Positions 53,542-63,782 are shown, numbered from the stretch's first letter. The stretch is DNA of 64,000 nt from Sorangium cellulosum (GCF_002950945.1 NZ_CP012673.1:2604001-2668000); one strand, 5' to 3'. Numbers and translations are program-made. Notes: generated from the letters alone by a model not told the origin.

Positions 53542-53916
53542 ATGACACAAGAGGAGCGCAATTCGGGAGGACGAGGGCCCGCGAGCCCTGTCGCGAGCCC
53601 GCCCGGCTACGGTGGCCTTTCCGAGGGCAGCGTGGGCGACCCGACCGCGTCGGGACAGAAAGGCACGGCGCCCGAGGCGGCGGGATCCCAGGAAAGCGCT
53701 GGATCCGGAGGAGAGCGCGGAGAGGCGCGCGGCCAGCGCGACGTCGTCGAGGGCGGCGCGGAGGACGCGGTCGACACGCCGCGGAACGGCGGCTCGGGCA
53801 ACGAGGTGATCCCCGGCGTGCTCGATGACAAAGGGCAGGTGAGCTACGAGTCGAGCGCCGAGCACAAGAGCAGCTGGCCTGACGAGGGCGGGACCGGCGA
53901 GGCCGGCGCCGGATAA
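53542..53916 (+). CDS. Small disordered hydrophilic protein
   Basis: 124 residues from an ATG with AGGAG upstream. The composition is Gly/Ser/Glu/Pro-rich and no fold is expected until the last 30 residues (NEVIPGVLDDKGQVSYESSA). The phrase resembles hydrophilin or general-stress proteins, but no family signature is visible. It ends 15 bp from a convergent gene. Confidence 0.65.
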   Translation: MTQEERNSGGRGPASPVASPPGYGGLSEGSVGDPTASGQKGTAPEAAGSQESAGSGGERGEARGQRDVVEGGAEDAVDTPRNGGSGNEVIPGVLDDKGQVSYESSAEHKSSWPDEGGTGEAGAG

Positions 53917-53931
53917 CCCGGGAACACGCGC

Positions 53932-54588
53932 CTATCCCGCCGGCGCGTTCACCTTCTCCGCCACCGCCGTGCAGAGCGCGGCGACACCGCGCCTCGGCAC
54001 CGTGACGAGCTTGTCCCGGAACGAGGCGCGCTGGTCGGTGTAGAGCTTCGACACCTTGTGCGACAGGATCGTCGAGCTCCACACCGCGACCACATCCGCC
54101 CACCGCAGATCGGCGTCGGCCTTGGCCGCGTTGCGATGGCCCTCTCCGTCGACGATGCGGATATCGACCTCGCCCGCGAGCAGGTGCCGCAGGTCCTCGG
54201 CCGTGCCCGGACCCCCGCCGACCACGAGCAGCCGCTTGAGCCCGCGCGCGTGGAACGCCCCGATCATCGCGAGCGCGGCGCGCTTGTTCGCAGAGCTGCC
54301 GCACATGTCGCAAACTGCGTCGGCGTCCGCCTCGACGACGCGGAGCCCGCCCTTCGCGGGCAGCTTCATGCACTCGGCGCAGCGCCGCTCGACCGGCTCC
54401 GGCGCGGGCGCCTCCGGCTGGGCGCGGCCGAGCGCCTGCTGCGCGCGCTCCGCGACGTCCGCGGGGAGAAAATCCGCCGGATGGCGGGCGATCACGGCCG
54501 GGGCGTTCTCCGCAAGCCAAATCAGCAGCTCGGTGTCAGAAATGTCGAGAGATTTTGCGAGGTTGCGCACACGGACGGATCGCGCCAT
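53932..54588 (-). CDS. Zinc-ribbon plus DUF2325-like protein
   Basis: 218 residues. An N-terminal helical segment (VRVRNLAKSLDISDTELLIWLAENA) is followed by two CxxC pairs (CAECM, CDMCG) about 30 residues apart. The C-terminal part (RLLVVGGGPGTAEDLRHLL, IRIVDGEG, ADVVAVWSSTILSHKVSKLYT) has the Rossmann-like order of DUF2325 proteins. The function is unknown; nucleic-acid binding is plausible. It lies 96 bp upstream of the FHA-activator gene's 3' end on the same strand. Confidence 0.7.
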   Translation of the reverse strand: MARSVRVRNLAKSLDISDTELLIWLAENAPAVIARHPADFLPADVAERAQQALGRAQPEAPAPEPVERRCAECMKLPAKGGLRVVEADADAVCDMCGSSANKRAALAMIGAFHARGLKRLLVVGGGPGTAEDLRHLLAGEVDIRIVDGEGHRNAAKADADLRWADVVAVWSSTILSHKVSKLYTDQRASFRDKLVTVPRRGVAALCTAVAEKVNAPAG

Positions 54589-54684
54589 TGCGGTGCGACT
54601 GTGACATGACAGGGCCGGCGACGCCCTGCCGGATCGTGGATCCCGGTGCGAAGCGCGCCGGCGCTGCGGCGCTGCGGCTGCGGT

Positions 54685-56100
<1,416 letters not shown>

Positions 56101-56147
56101 GGGCCGTATCCTACCCAATCGCGGCCTGCTCCGGCAGGGCGGGCGGC

Positions 56148-56573
56148 TCAGGTCGCGGGATCGCCGCCCGCGGGCTTGAGCCACACGACCGTGGCGCCCC
56201 ACCCGCCGCGGGACGCCGGGGCGTCGCGGAAGCCGTCCACGGCCGGGTGGCGCGAGAGCACGCCCTGGACGACGCGGCGCTGGACGCCCTTGCCGCGGCC
56301 GTGGATGACCCGGACCTCGCGGAAGCCGCGGCGCTGCGCCTCGTAGAGGTACTCCTCGACCACCGAGGCGACGTCGCGCGGGGCGAACGTGTGCAGGTCG
56401 ATCGCGTCCTCGATCGGCATGACCACGATGTCGTCGTCGCCGCCACCGCTGCCCGGCGGGCCGGGCTCTCCGGGCGGCTCGTCGTCCGGCGGCAGGGCGG
56501 CGGGCGGCGCAGGCGACGCGGGCGCGTGTGGCGACAGCGCGCGACCGAGAAAGGCGCGGAGGCGGCGGAGCAT
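56148..56573 (-). CDS. Smr domain protein
   Basis: 141 residues. A Pro/Gly-rich N-terminus precedes the Smr domain (about 55-135): AIDLHTFAPRDVASVVEEYL, EVRVIHGRGKGVQRRVVQGVL (the HGxGxG loop) and GGWGATVVWLK. Stand-alone Smr domains are endonuclease-like and act on RNA or branched DNA, as at the MutS2 C-terminus; activity is not assured. Its stop lies 47 bp from the FHA gene start, so the two may be co-transcribed. Confidence 0.9.
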   Translation of the reverse strand: MLRRLRAFLGRALSPHAPASPAPPAALPPDDEPPGEPGPPGSGGGDDDIVVMPIEDAIDLHTFAPRDVASVVEEYLYEAQRRGFREVRVIHGRGKGVQRRVVQGVLSRHPAVDGFRDAPASRGGWGATVVWLKPAGGDPAT

Positions 56574-56870
56574 CCACCGGTGTAGCCGACCCCGCGGCGA
56601 CCGTCAGATCGAGGAGCGCTCGCGGGCGTGGTCCCGGGGGGCGCCGCGGATGGGCCGGCGGGCGGGCGGCGAGCCGCGGCGGACTCGGCAGGAAGGTCCG
56701 TCGTTATCGTGGAGGCTTCTCCGCTGGACATGACGGTCCGTCCGTTCGCGACAAGCCCCCGTCCGCTCCCGTGGACGAAAGCGCTCCGGCCATGTTCTCG
56801 ACGATTGAACGATTGCGCGCCGGCAAGTACACCACTCCCAGAAACACCGACGCAGACGGAGGGTACCACC

Positions 56871-57230
56871 ATGATGATGCCGATGAGCTCGATGCCGATG
56901 ATGCCCAGCATGATGAACATGATGCCGATGATGGGCGGCATGATGCCCGGCATGAACATGATGCCCGGCATGGGCATGATGGGGATGATGCCCGGCATGA
57001 ACATGATGCCCGGCATGATGAACATGATGCCCGGCATGATGAACATGATGCCCGGCATGGGCATGATGGGCGGCATGATGCCCAGCATGATGAACATGAT
57101 GGGCGGCATGATGCCGAACATGATGATGCCGATGATGGGCGGCATGATGCCCGGCATGATGAACATGATGCCCGGCATGGGCATGATGGGGATGATGCCC
57201 AGCATGATGAAGTCGATGATGGCGGCGTGA
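56871..57230 (+). CDS. Methionine-dominated repeat protein (65 Met of 119 residues)
   Basis: 119 residues from an ATG with GGAGG seven to eight bases upstream. By count, 65 of 119 residues are Met (about 55%); the rest are only Gly, Pro, Asn, Ser, one Lys and two Ala. The repeat motif is MMPGMNMMPGM-type, period 3-6 residues, DNA unit about ATGATGCCCGGC. There is no signal peptide. An in-frame extension upstream to 56628 lacks a start signal. Met-x-x-Met clusters bind Cu(I)/Ag(I), and surface Met can scavenge oxidants, but neither role is shown here. Complementary His- and Ile-rich frames are shadows. Confidence 0.8.
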   Translation: MMMPMSSMPMMPSMMNMMPMMGGMMPGMNMMPGMGMMGMMPGMNMMPGMMNMMPGMMNMMPGMGMMGGMMPSMMNMMGGMMPNMMMPMMGGMMPGMMNMMPGMGMMGMMPSMMKSMMAA

Positions 57231-57419
57231 CGCCGGCGAGGGCGGCATCGCGCCGTCCTCGCATCGCGGCGCGGAGGACACGCGCCGCGCTGCTCCTGGC
57301 GGGGCGGGCCTCATGGGCCTGCTCCGCCAGTCGCGTTTCTGACCCTCACATGGGCGCCGTCGGCTGGAGCAGCGATGTGGGTGAACAGGGGCGATGGTGC
57401 CCTGGGGCCTTCCGCCTCT

Positions 57420-58673
57420 TCACGCCTCGTCCGGGTGGCCGGGCGGGCCGGTCACGAGCAGGCTCAGCCGGAACGTCGCGCCGTCGCCGGGGTTGGAGCT
57501 CACCGTCAGCGTGGCCCCGTGGGCGGCGGCGATCCGGCTCGCCAGGTAGAGCCCGAGCCCGAGCCCCGACGCCTTCCCGCCCGTCACGAAGCGATCGAAG
57601 ATCCTGGGGAGGAGCTCCGGCGGCACACCCGCGCCGTGATCGATCACGTCGACGTGGGCGTACTCCTTTCCTTCTCGCAGATCGTTGGTGATCCGGAGGA
57701 GGACCCAGTTCCCCTTGGGAGAGTGCTTGATGGCGTTGCTGACGAGGTTGTCCAGCGCCTGCCGCAGGCGGACCTTGTCCGCCACGATGACGAGCTCCGG
57801 CGGGCCCTGGACGCGCACCTCGACGCTGGGCGTCCCGAGCCCGGCCGCGGTGTCCTTCGCCAGCGCGACCAGGTCCATGGGCTGCGGCACGATGTCGAAG
57901 AGCCCCTGCTCGAGCCGGCCCACGTCCAGCAGATCCGAGACGAGCCGGCCCAGGCGAGCGACCGAGTCGCTCGCGCGCTCGAGGTCGCGCTGATCGTTGG
58001 CCCGGCCGTCGCCCTCCGCGCGCCGCTGGAGCAGCTCGAGGCGGCTCATGAGGGGCCCGAGGTAGTTCCGCAGGTCGTGCGCCAGCACCGTGATCAGCTC
58101 CTCCGCGGCCTCGCGCCGGCCCTGCACCAGCGCCGCGCTCGTGACCTGCTCGACCAGCTCCGCCCGGTGCGTCAGGGCGCCGATCCACCGCGACACCGCG
58201 TTCAGGAAGCGGAGGTCGCCCTCGGAGAAGAAATCCGGCTGGGCGGACTGCGCGGAGACGACCCCTCGCCGCTCGCCGTCGACCTCGAGCGGCGCCGCGA
58301 GGTGCGACCGGACCCCGAGCGCCTGGACGACGCCGGGCAGCTCGCCGGGCACGAGGTCCACACGCCCGCTGAGGTGAGGCTCGCCGGTCATGAAGACCTG
58401 GGCCGCCGAGCCGCCGTTGGCGACCGGCTGGACGTCGAGGCCGATCTCCTGCTGGAGCCGCCCCATCGGCGTGTTGCTCGTCCCCATGGCCTGCAGCGTC
58501 TTTCTGCTGCGATCGAAGAGGAAGATGTCGACCTTGTCGGCGTCGAGCGCGGTGCCGAGGAGCTCGCTCGCCTGGTTGAGGGACTGCCGCAGGTCAGCCG
58601 CCGGGAGATCGAGCAAGCGCTCGAGCGTCTCCATCAGCCGGCTTTCCTTGGAGGAAGCTTCCTTTGCGGACAT
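57420..58673 (-). CDS. Orphan histidine kinase, GAF + HisKA + HATPase
   Basis: 417 residues. GAF domain (about 25-165): DKVDIFLFDRSRKTLQAMG, APLEVDGERRGVVSAQS. H-box ITVLAHDLRNYLGPLMSRL (His near 198). HATPase: N-box RQALDNLVSNAIKHSPKG, G1 VIDHGAGVPPE, F-box RIFDRF, G2 ASGLGLGLYLASRIA. All catalytic motifs are intact. There are no transmembrane helices, so it is a cytoplasmic sensor. No response regulator gene is adjacent, common for myxobacterial orphan kinases. Confidence 0.94.
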   Translation of the reverse strand: MSAKEASSKESRLMETLERLLDLPAADLRQSLNQASELLGTALDADKVDIFLFDRSRKTLQAMGTSNTPMGRLQQEIGLDVQPVANGGSAAQVFMTGEPHLSGRVDLVPGELPGVVQALGVRSHLAAPLEVDGERRGVVSAQSAQPDFFSEGDLRFLNAVSRWIGALTHRAELVEQVTSAALVQGRREAAEELITVLAHDLRNYLGPLMSRLELLQRRAEGDGRANDQRDLERASDSVARLGRLVSDLLDVGRLEQGLFDIVPQPMDLVALAKDTAAGLGTPSVEVRVQGPPELVIVADKVRLRQALDNLVSNAIKHSPKGNWVLLRITNDLREGKEYAHVDVIDHGAGVPPELLPRIFDRFVTGGKASGLGLGLYLASRIAAAHGATLTVSSNPGDGATFRLSLLVTGPPGHPDEA

Positions 58674-58964
58674 GTTGCTGCTTTTCTCCGCACTACCACT
58701 CGAAGATGTTTTTTTCGGGCGACGATCGCGTGGCAGCGGGCAGAATAAGGGGACTTCCCCGGGTTATCATCGAGATCGAGCGATTGCCGGACGGACACGG
58801 CTGACCGGCGCGAGCGTCGCCCGGCGCGCCGGCGTGACGTTCAGCACCCGGCGCGCTGGTATCGGTCACACGCGGCGCGCCGTCAAGCTCGCGCGGCAGG
58901 CGCGTCGGAGGAGGCCTCCTGGCCGGCGGCAGCGGGCCGCCCCTCTGTCATGCTAGGCTGATGC

Positions 58965-61394
58965 ATGGGCCTGCGCGAATACTGGCGTAAGCGCGACTTT
59001 GCCGTCACGCCCGAGCCCCGGGGCGCCGAGGTCCCCGACGAGCCTGCCGGCGCCGAGGAGCGGACCTTCATCATCCAGAAGCACGCGGCCTCGCACCTGC
59101 ACTACGACTTCCGGCTCGAGCTCGAGGGCGTGCTCAAGAGCTGGTCGGTGCCGAAGGGGCCGAGCCTCGACCCCGAGGTCAAGCGGCTCGCCATGCATAC
59201 AGAGGATCACCCGCTCGAGTACGGCGATTTCGAGGGGATCATCCCGAAGGGACAGTACGGGGGCGGGACAGTGCTCCTGTGGGAACGGGGCACGTGGGTC
59301 CCGCTCGAGAACCCGCACAAGGGGTATCACGCCGGGAAGCTGAAGTTCCTGCTGCGGGGCGAGAAGCTCCGGGGCGGCTTCACGCTCGTGAGGACCCGCG
59401 GCCGCGACGACGACGACGAGGGGCGGAGCTGGCTGCTCATCAAGGAGAACGACGCGGAGGCGCGCCCCACGAAGGAGTACAACGTCGTGGAGGCCCGGCC
59501 CGAGAGCGTGGCGACCGGGCGGCAGCTCGACGAGATCGCCGCGGCCAAGGACCGGGTGTGGCACTCCAACCGGGCGGAGAAGCCGCCGAAGCAGGGGAGG
59601 GGCGCTGTCCGGCGCGGCGAGCGCGTCGACGACGGCTGGGCCCGTGTCGCGGGGCAGGTGGAGGGCGCACGGGAGGCGGTGATGCCGGCGAAGGTGCGGC
59701 CGCAGCTGCCGAGGCACCTCCCGGCGAGCAAGTCGAAGGCGGCAGCGCGCAAGTCCGGGACGGCAGCGGGCAAGGCGAAGGCGGCGGCGGGCAAGGCGAA
59801 GGCGGCAGCGGGCAAGGCGAAGGCGGCAGCCGAGGTGCCGGACGGCGCGGGCTGGCTGCACGAGATCCAGTACGACGGCTGCCGGACGATGGCCCGGATC
59901 GAGGACGGACACGTCCGGCTGCTCGACGAGAAAGGCAAGGAGATCGCGGGCCGGTTCGAGCACATCGCGGCGGCGCTCGCGAAGCTCGGGCTGACGACCG
60001 CGCTGCTCGACGGGGAGGTGACGGTGCTCCGGCGGGACGGCACCACGGCACCGCCGCCGTCCAGCGACAGGGCTGCTCCCGGGGAGGGCGAGGTCGTCTA
60101 CTTCGTGTTCGACCTGCTGTACCTGGAGGGCCATGACCTCACGGCCTCGCCGCTCTCGGCGCGGAAGCAGGCGCTCGCGCGGCTGCTCGGCGCCTCGCAG
60201 CGGGGCGCGGGCCCGCTGAGGTACAGCGACCACATCGAGGGCTCGTGGGAGGAAGTCCTCCGGAACGGGTGCCAGCTGTCGCTGAAGGGGATCGTGTCGA
60301 AGCGGAGCGACGCGCCTTATGCGCCCGGCCGCGGCCCCGGCTGGGTCCGGGCCTCGTGCGGCGCCGCGCCGGGGGAGGAGCAGGAGGAGCCGGCGCGCGG
60401 GCGGGGCGAGCGCGCCGCGACGAAGACGAAGAAGACCACGAAGAAGCGCGCGGCCCCGGCGGAGGGCGGGCGCCGCAAGGACGACGAGGGCGTCTCGGTC
60501 GCTGGGGTGCGCCTGTCCCACCCGGATCGTGTGCTCTACCCGGAGCAGGGGATCACGAAGCGGGAGCTCGCGCTCTATTACGCGTCGATCGCCGAGCGCA
60601 TGGTGCCGCACGTGCAGGACCGGCCGCTCACGCTCGTGCGCTGCCCGGAAGGCACGGAGAGCGAGTGCGTGTACATGAAACACGGGCGGGCGTGGGGGCC
60701 GTCCGCGCTCCGGCGCGTGATGATCCAGGAGAAGACCAAGACGGGCGAGTACCTGGTGGCGGACTCGGCCGAGGCGCTGGTGTCGCTCGCGCAGATGGGG
60801 ATCCTCGAGATCCACACGTGGAACTCCACGGTGTCGCGCCTCGAGCAGCCGGATCGGGTCGTGTTCGATCTCGATCCGGATCCCTCGGTCCCGTGGGAGC
60901 GCGTCGTCGCGGCGGCCCTCCTGCTCAGGGAGCGGCTGGAGGAGCTCGATCTCGAGAGCTTCGTGAAGACGACGGGCGGGAAGGGGTTCCACGTCGTGGT
61001 GCCGCTCGCGCCCTCGAGCGGGTGGGACGAGTGCCTTGCGTTCACGAAGGCGCTCTCGGGGGAGATCGCGCGGCGCGAGCCGGAGGCGTACACGATCGCG
61101 GTCTCGAAGGCGCAGCGGAAGGGAAAGATCTTCATCGACTACCTGCGCAACACGCGGGGCGCGACGTCGGTCGCCGCCTACTCGACGCGGGCGCGGCCGG
61201 GGGCGCCGGTGTCGGCGCCGCTCTCCTGGGACGAGCTCGGTCCGGAGCTGCGGTCGGACCACGTCACGATCAGGAACCTGCCGCAGCGGCTGGCCTCGCT
61301 GAAGGCGGACCCGTGGGCGCGCTACGGGAAGGTCCGGCAGAAGATCACGGCCGCGATGCGGCGGGCGGTGGGAATCGTACGTGGAAGCGCTTAG
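58965..61394 (+). CDS. ligD: LigD-like NHEJ protein: PE + degenerate ligase + polymerase domains
   Basis: 809 residues. PE 3'-phosphoesterase (about 5-200): RTFIIQKHAASHLHYDFRLE, HTEDHPLEYGDFEG. A Lys/Ala linker (GKAKAAA repeats) follows. Ligase core (about 285-465): LHEIQYDGCRTMARIE has Gln302 where the nucleotidyl Lys of KxDG should be; DGEV and FVFDLLYLEG remain; KGIVSKRSDAPYAPGRG is followed by WVRASC, and no OB domain is present. POL (about 505-800): VLYPEQGITKRELALYY, VVFDLDPDPSVPW, TTGGKGFHVVVPL and RGATSVAAYSTRARPGAPV are intact. It is probably polymerase and end-processing only. No Ku gene is in view. Confidence 0.93.
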   Translation: MGLREYWRKRDFAVTPEPRGAEVPDEPAGAEERTFIIQKHAASHLHYDFRLELEGVLKSWSVPKGPSLDPEVKRLAMHTEDHPLEYGDFEGIIPKGQYGGGTVLLWERGTWVPLENPHKGYHAGKLKFLLRGEKLRGGFTLVRTRGRDDDDEGRSWLLIKENDAEARPTKEYNVVEARPESVATGRQLDEIAAAKDRVWHSNRAEKPPKQGRGAVRRGERVDDGWARVAGQVEGAREAVMPAKVRPQLPRHLPASKSKAAARKSGTAAGKAKAAAGKAKAAAGKAKAAAEVPDGAGWLHEIQYDGCRTMARIEDGHVRLLDEKGKEIAGRFEHIAAALAKLGLTTALLDGEVTVLRRDGTTAPPPSSDRAAPGEGEVVYFVFDLLYLEGHDLTASPLSARKQALARLLGASQRGAGPLRYSDHIEGSWEEVLRNGCQLSLKGIVSKRSDAPYAPGRGPGWVRASCGAAPGEEQEEPARGRGERAATKTKKTTKKRAAPAEGGRRKDDEGVSVAGVRLSHPDRVLYPEQGITKRELALYYASIAERMVPHVQDRPLTLVRCPEGTESECVYMKHGRAWGPSALRRVMIQEKTKTGEYLVADSAEALVSLAQMGILEIHTWNSTVSRLEQPDRVVFDLDPDPSVPWERVVAAALLLRERLEELDLESFVKTTGGKGFHVVVPLAPSSGWDECLAFTKALSGEIARREPEAYTIAVSKAQRKGKIFIDYLRNTRGATSVAAYSTRARPGAPVSAPLSWDELGPELRSDHVTIRNLPQRLASLKADPWARYGKVRQKITAAMRRAVGIVRGSA

Positions 61395-61460
61395 AAGCGC
61401 TTAGAAGCGCTTAGAAGCGCTTAGAAGCGCTTAGAAGCGCTTAGAAGCGCTTAGAAGCGC
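61384..61460. repeat. Decamer tandem array (GAAGCGCTTA)x8 overlapping the ligD stop codon
   Basis: GAAGCGCTTA repeats about eight times with period 10 from 61384 to 61460. Each unit contains the palindrome AAGCGCTT. The first unit encodes the last residues and TAG stop (61392-61394) of ligD. Because each unit is palindromic, the single strand can fold in many registers. A period near one helical turn would place all palindromes on one face of DNA. It may be a terminator, protein-binding array or slippage-born expansion. Confidence 0.85.
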
Positions 61461-61529
61461 GTAGCCACGCGGCGACGCGACGTGTCGCTTGCCGCGCGGG
61501 TTCGGTGACACCACATCCCCTCGACCTGC

Positions 61530-63014
61530 ATGCCTTCGGAACGCAAGACGCACCGTGCCCTCACCGTCGTGGGGCTCATCCTGGCCCTCGCCATGGCCGC
61601 CCTCGAGTCGACGGTCGTGGCCACCGCGATGCCGACCGTCATCGGCGATCTCGGCGGGATTCACCAGTACGCGTGGGTCACCACCGCCTACCTGCTCACC
61701 TCGTCGGTGCTGGTGCCCATCTGCGGCAAGCTCTCGGACATCTATGGCCGCAAGCCGGTCATGCTCTTCGGCATCGCCGTCTTCCTGATCGGCTCGATCG
61801 CGAGCGGGGCGGCGCAGTCGATGCCGCAGCTCATCGCCTTCCGCGCGCTCCAGGGGGCCGGCGCCGGGGCCATGCAGCCGATGGCGATGACCATCTCGGG
61901 CGACATCTTCGATCTGAACGAGCGCGCGCGGATCCAGGGCGTGTTCGGGGCCGCCTGGGGGCTGTTCGGCATCATCGGCCCGATGGTGGGCGGGCTCATC
62001 GTGCACTACTTCTCCTGGCGCTGGGTCTTCTACATCAACATCCCGTTCGGCATCGCGTCCGTCGCGCTCGTGGCGACCGCGTTCCACGAGCGCATCGACC
62101 GGCGGCGCCACGAGCTCGACTTCCTCGGCGCGGCGCTCCTGTCCGCCGCGGTGGTGGCGCTGCTGCTCGCCACGGGGAGGCTGGGCGGGGGGACGACGCT
62201 GCTCGCCTCGATCGCGGCGGTGGTGCTGTTCGCCGCGTTCTTCGCGGTCGAGCGCCGCGCCCCTGAGCCGATGGTCCCGCTGCCGCTCTTCCGGCGCCCG
62301 GTGATGCTCACCTCGAACGTGGCCGGCGCGATCCTGGGCGGCGCGATGATGGGCACGATCACGTTCGTGCCGCTCTTCGTGCAGGGCGTGCTCCGCGGCA
62401 GCCCGACGGAGGCCGGGAGCGCCATTGCTCCCATGCTGATCGGCTGGCCGGTCGCGAGCGCGATCGGCGGGCGGCTGATCCCCCGGGTCGGGTTCCGGCC
62501 GCTCATCTGGATCGGGCTCGGCGTCACGGCGGCGGCGGGGCTCGCGCTGGCGATCGGCGGGGCGCACGACACGCCGCTGATGCTCCGCGCGACGACGCTG
62601 GTCTTCGGCGTGGGCATGGGGCTGTCCAACGTCGCGCTGCTCATCGCGGTGCAGAGCAGCGTCGCCTGGGATCAGCGCGGGATCGCCACCGCGAGCACGA
62701 TGTTCTCGCGGCTGCTCGGGGGCGTGCTGGCGGTCGGCGTGATGGGCGGCGTGCTGACGGCCGAGCTCGCCAAGGACGAGTCGATCCCCGCGGACGCGGC
62801 GAGCCGGCTGCTGACGGCCGAGGGGGCGCAGGGCCTGGATCCGTCGATCGTGCAGCACCTCGGCGCGGCGCTCACGTCCGGGCTCACGACGGTGTTCTGG
62901 ATCATCGCGGCCATGGGCGTGGTCGGCTTCATCGTGGGGCTGTGGTTCCCCCACGTGCCGTTCCAGGCGGCGGACGACAAGGCCGTCGTATCAGGGGAGG
63001 CGGGGGTCGGCTGA
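61530..63014 (+). CDS. MFS multidrug transporter, DHA2 (14-helix) type
   Basis: 494 residues. MAALESTVVATAMPTVIGDL (helix 1 motif D1), GKLSDIYGRKPVMLF (motif A), RALQGAGAGAMQPMAMTISGDIF (motif C region), SWRWVFYINIPFGIASVAL and a long C-terminal half with about 14 helices in total match the EmrB/QacA DHA2 family. It is a proton antiporter for drugs or lipophilic compounds. It is convergent with mglA, with a hairpin element between. It begins 70 bp after the decamer array. Confidence 0.94.
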   Translation: MPSERKTHRALTVVGLILALAMAALESTVVATAMPTVIGDLGGIHQYAWVTTAYLLTSSVLVPICGKLSDIYGRKPVMLFGIAVFLIGSIASGAAQSMPQLIAFRALQGAGAGAMQPMAMTISGDIFDLNERARIQGVFGAAWGLFGIIGPMVGGLIVHYFSWRWVFYINIPFGIASVALVATAFHERIDRRRHELDFLGAALLSAAVVALLLATGRLGGGTTLLASIAAVVLFAAFFAVERRAPEPMVPLPLFRRPVMLTSNVAGAILGGAMMGTITFVPLFVQGVLRGSPTEAGSAIAPMLIGWPVASAIGGRLIPRVGFRPLIWIGLGVTAAAGLALAIGGAHDTPLMLRATTLVFGVGMGLSNVALLIAVQSSVAWDQRGIATASTMFSRLLGGVLAVGVMGGVLTAELAKDESIPADAASRLLTAEGAQGLDPSIVQHLGAALTSGLTTVFWIIAAMGVVGFIVGLWFPHVPFQAADDKAVVSGEAGVG

Positions 63015-63071
63015 GGCGCAGGGCGCCAGGTTCGCTCTAGAACATCGATCACGTTGATCGAGCGAGAAATA

Positions 63072-63148
63072 AAACGCCAAGGACGCCAAGGCGCCAAGGA
63101 CGCCAAGATATTATCTTCTTCTTGGCGTTCTTGGCGTCCTTGGCGTTT
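63072..63148. terminator. Nonamer-repeat hairpin (CGCCAAGGA units) in the MFS/mglA convergent junction
   Basis: The left arm has four CGCCAAG units (AAACGCCAAGGACGCCAAG, 63072-63090, and two more to 63107). The right arm has three CTTGGCG units. 63072-63090 pairs perfectly with 63130-63148; an inner stem 63101-63108/63120-63127 closes on an AT-rich apex (ATATTAT). Read on the minus strand the stem runs into TTTTATTTCTC, a good terminator tail for mglA. Read on the plus strand it ends the MFS transcript. It differs in sequence from the heptad family but shares design and position. Confidence 0.85.
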
Positions 63149-63191
63149 CGGACTTCTGCTCGTTTCAGGCTGGTTCAACCCGTTTGCCGCT

Positions 63192-63782
63192 CTAGCGGTG
63201 GCCGCGCTGCAGCTCCTTGAGGGCGAGCTTCGCGATCGATCTCAACGTGTCGAAGACGCCGCGGCCGCTCGCCGCCGCCGCCTCGAATTCGGGGGCTCCG
63301 TGCGGGTTGAGCAGCCGGTGGAGCTCGGCGACGGCGGCGATCTCGGCGAGATCGCGCTTGTTGTACTGGATCACGAGCGGCAGCCGCCCGGGCGAGCGGC
63401 CCTCCTCGCGGAGGTTGTCCCAGAGATCGGCCATCGACTCGAGGTTCGCGTCCAGGCGCGCGCGCTGCGAGTCCGCCACGAACACGACGCCGTCCATGCC
63501 CTTCAGGATCAGCTTCCGGCTCGCCTTGTAGAAGATCTGGCCCGGGACCGTGTAGAGCTGGAGGCGGGTCTGGAAGCCGGACAGCGTCCCGAGGTCGAGC
63601 GGCATGAAATCGAAGAACAGCGTGCGATCGCTCTCGGTCTTGAGCGAGATCAGCTTTCCCTTGGCGCTCGGCACCGTCCGGTCGTACACGTAGCGAACGT
63701 TCGTTGTCTTGCCGCCGAGGCCGGGTCCGTAATAGACGATCTTGCAGTAGATCTCCCGGCTCGCATAGTTGATGAACGCCAT
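63192..63782 (-). CDS. mglA: MglA-family small GTPase
   Basis: 196 residues. Start fixed by AAGGAG eight bases before the ATG and by MAFINYASREIYCKIVYYG, typical of MglA. G1 is GPGLGGKTT (residues 19-27) with PGLGG in place of the more usual PGLSG/PGLCG. G3 is TVPGQ (Asp replaced by Thr-Val-Pro, as in MglA), and G4 is IQYNKRDL. It is a Ras-like polarity switch for gliding motility or cell polarity. The expected mglB (Roadblock) gene is not adjacent in the visible 218 bp upstream. Confidence 0.93.
   Translation of the reverse strand: MAFINYASREIYCKIVYYGPGLGGKTTNVRYVYDRTVPSAKGKLISLKTESDRTLFFDFMPLDLGTLSGFQTRLQLYTVPGQIFYKASRKLILKGMDGVVFVADSQRARLDANLESMADLWDNLREEGRSPGRLPLVIQYNKRDLAEIAAVAELHRLLNPHGAPEFEAAAASGRGVFDTLRSIAKLALKELQRGHR

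Noticed and set aside
56604..57314. Opposite-strand and alternate-frame open frames rich in His (HHAGHH) or Ile/Met over the Met-rich gene
   Set aside because: They are forced by the ATG/CCC/GGC repeat read in other frames. Only the Met frame has a good ribosome site and a clean end.
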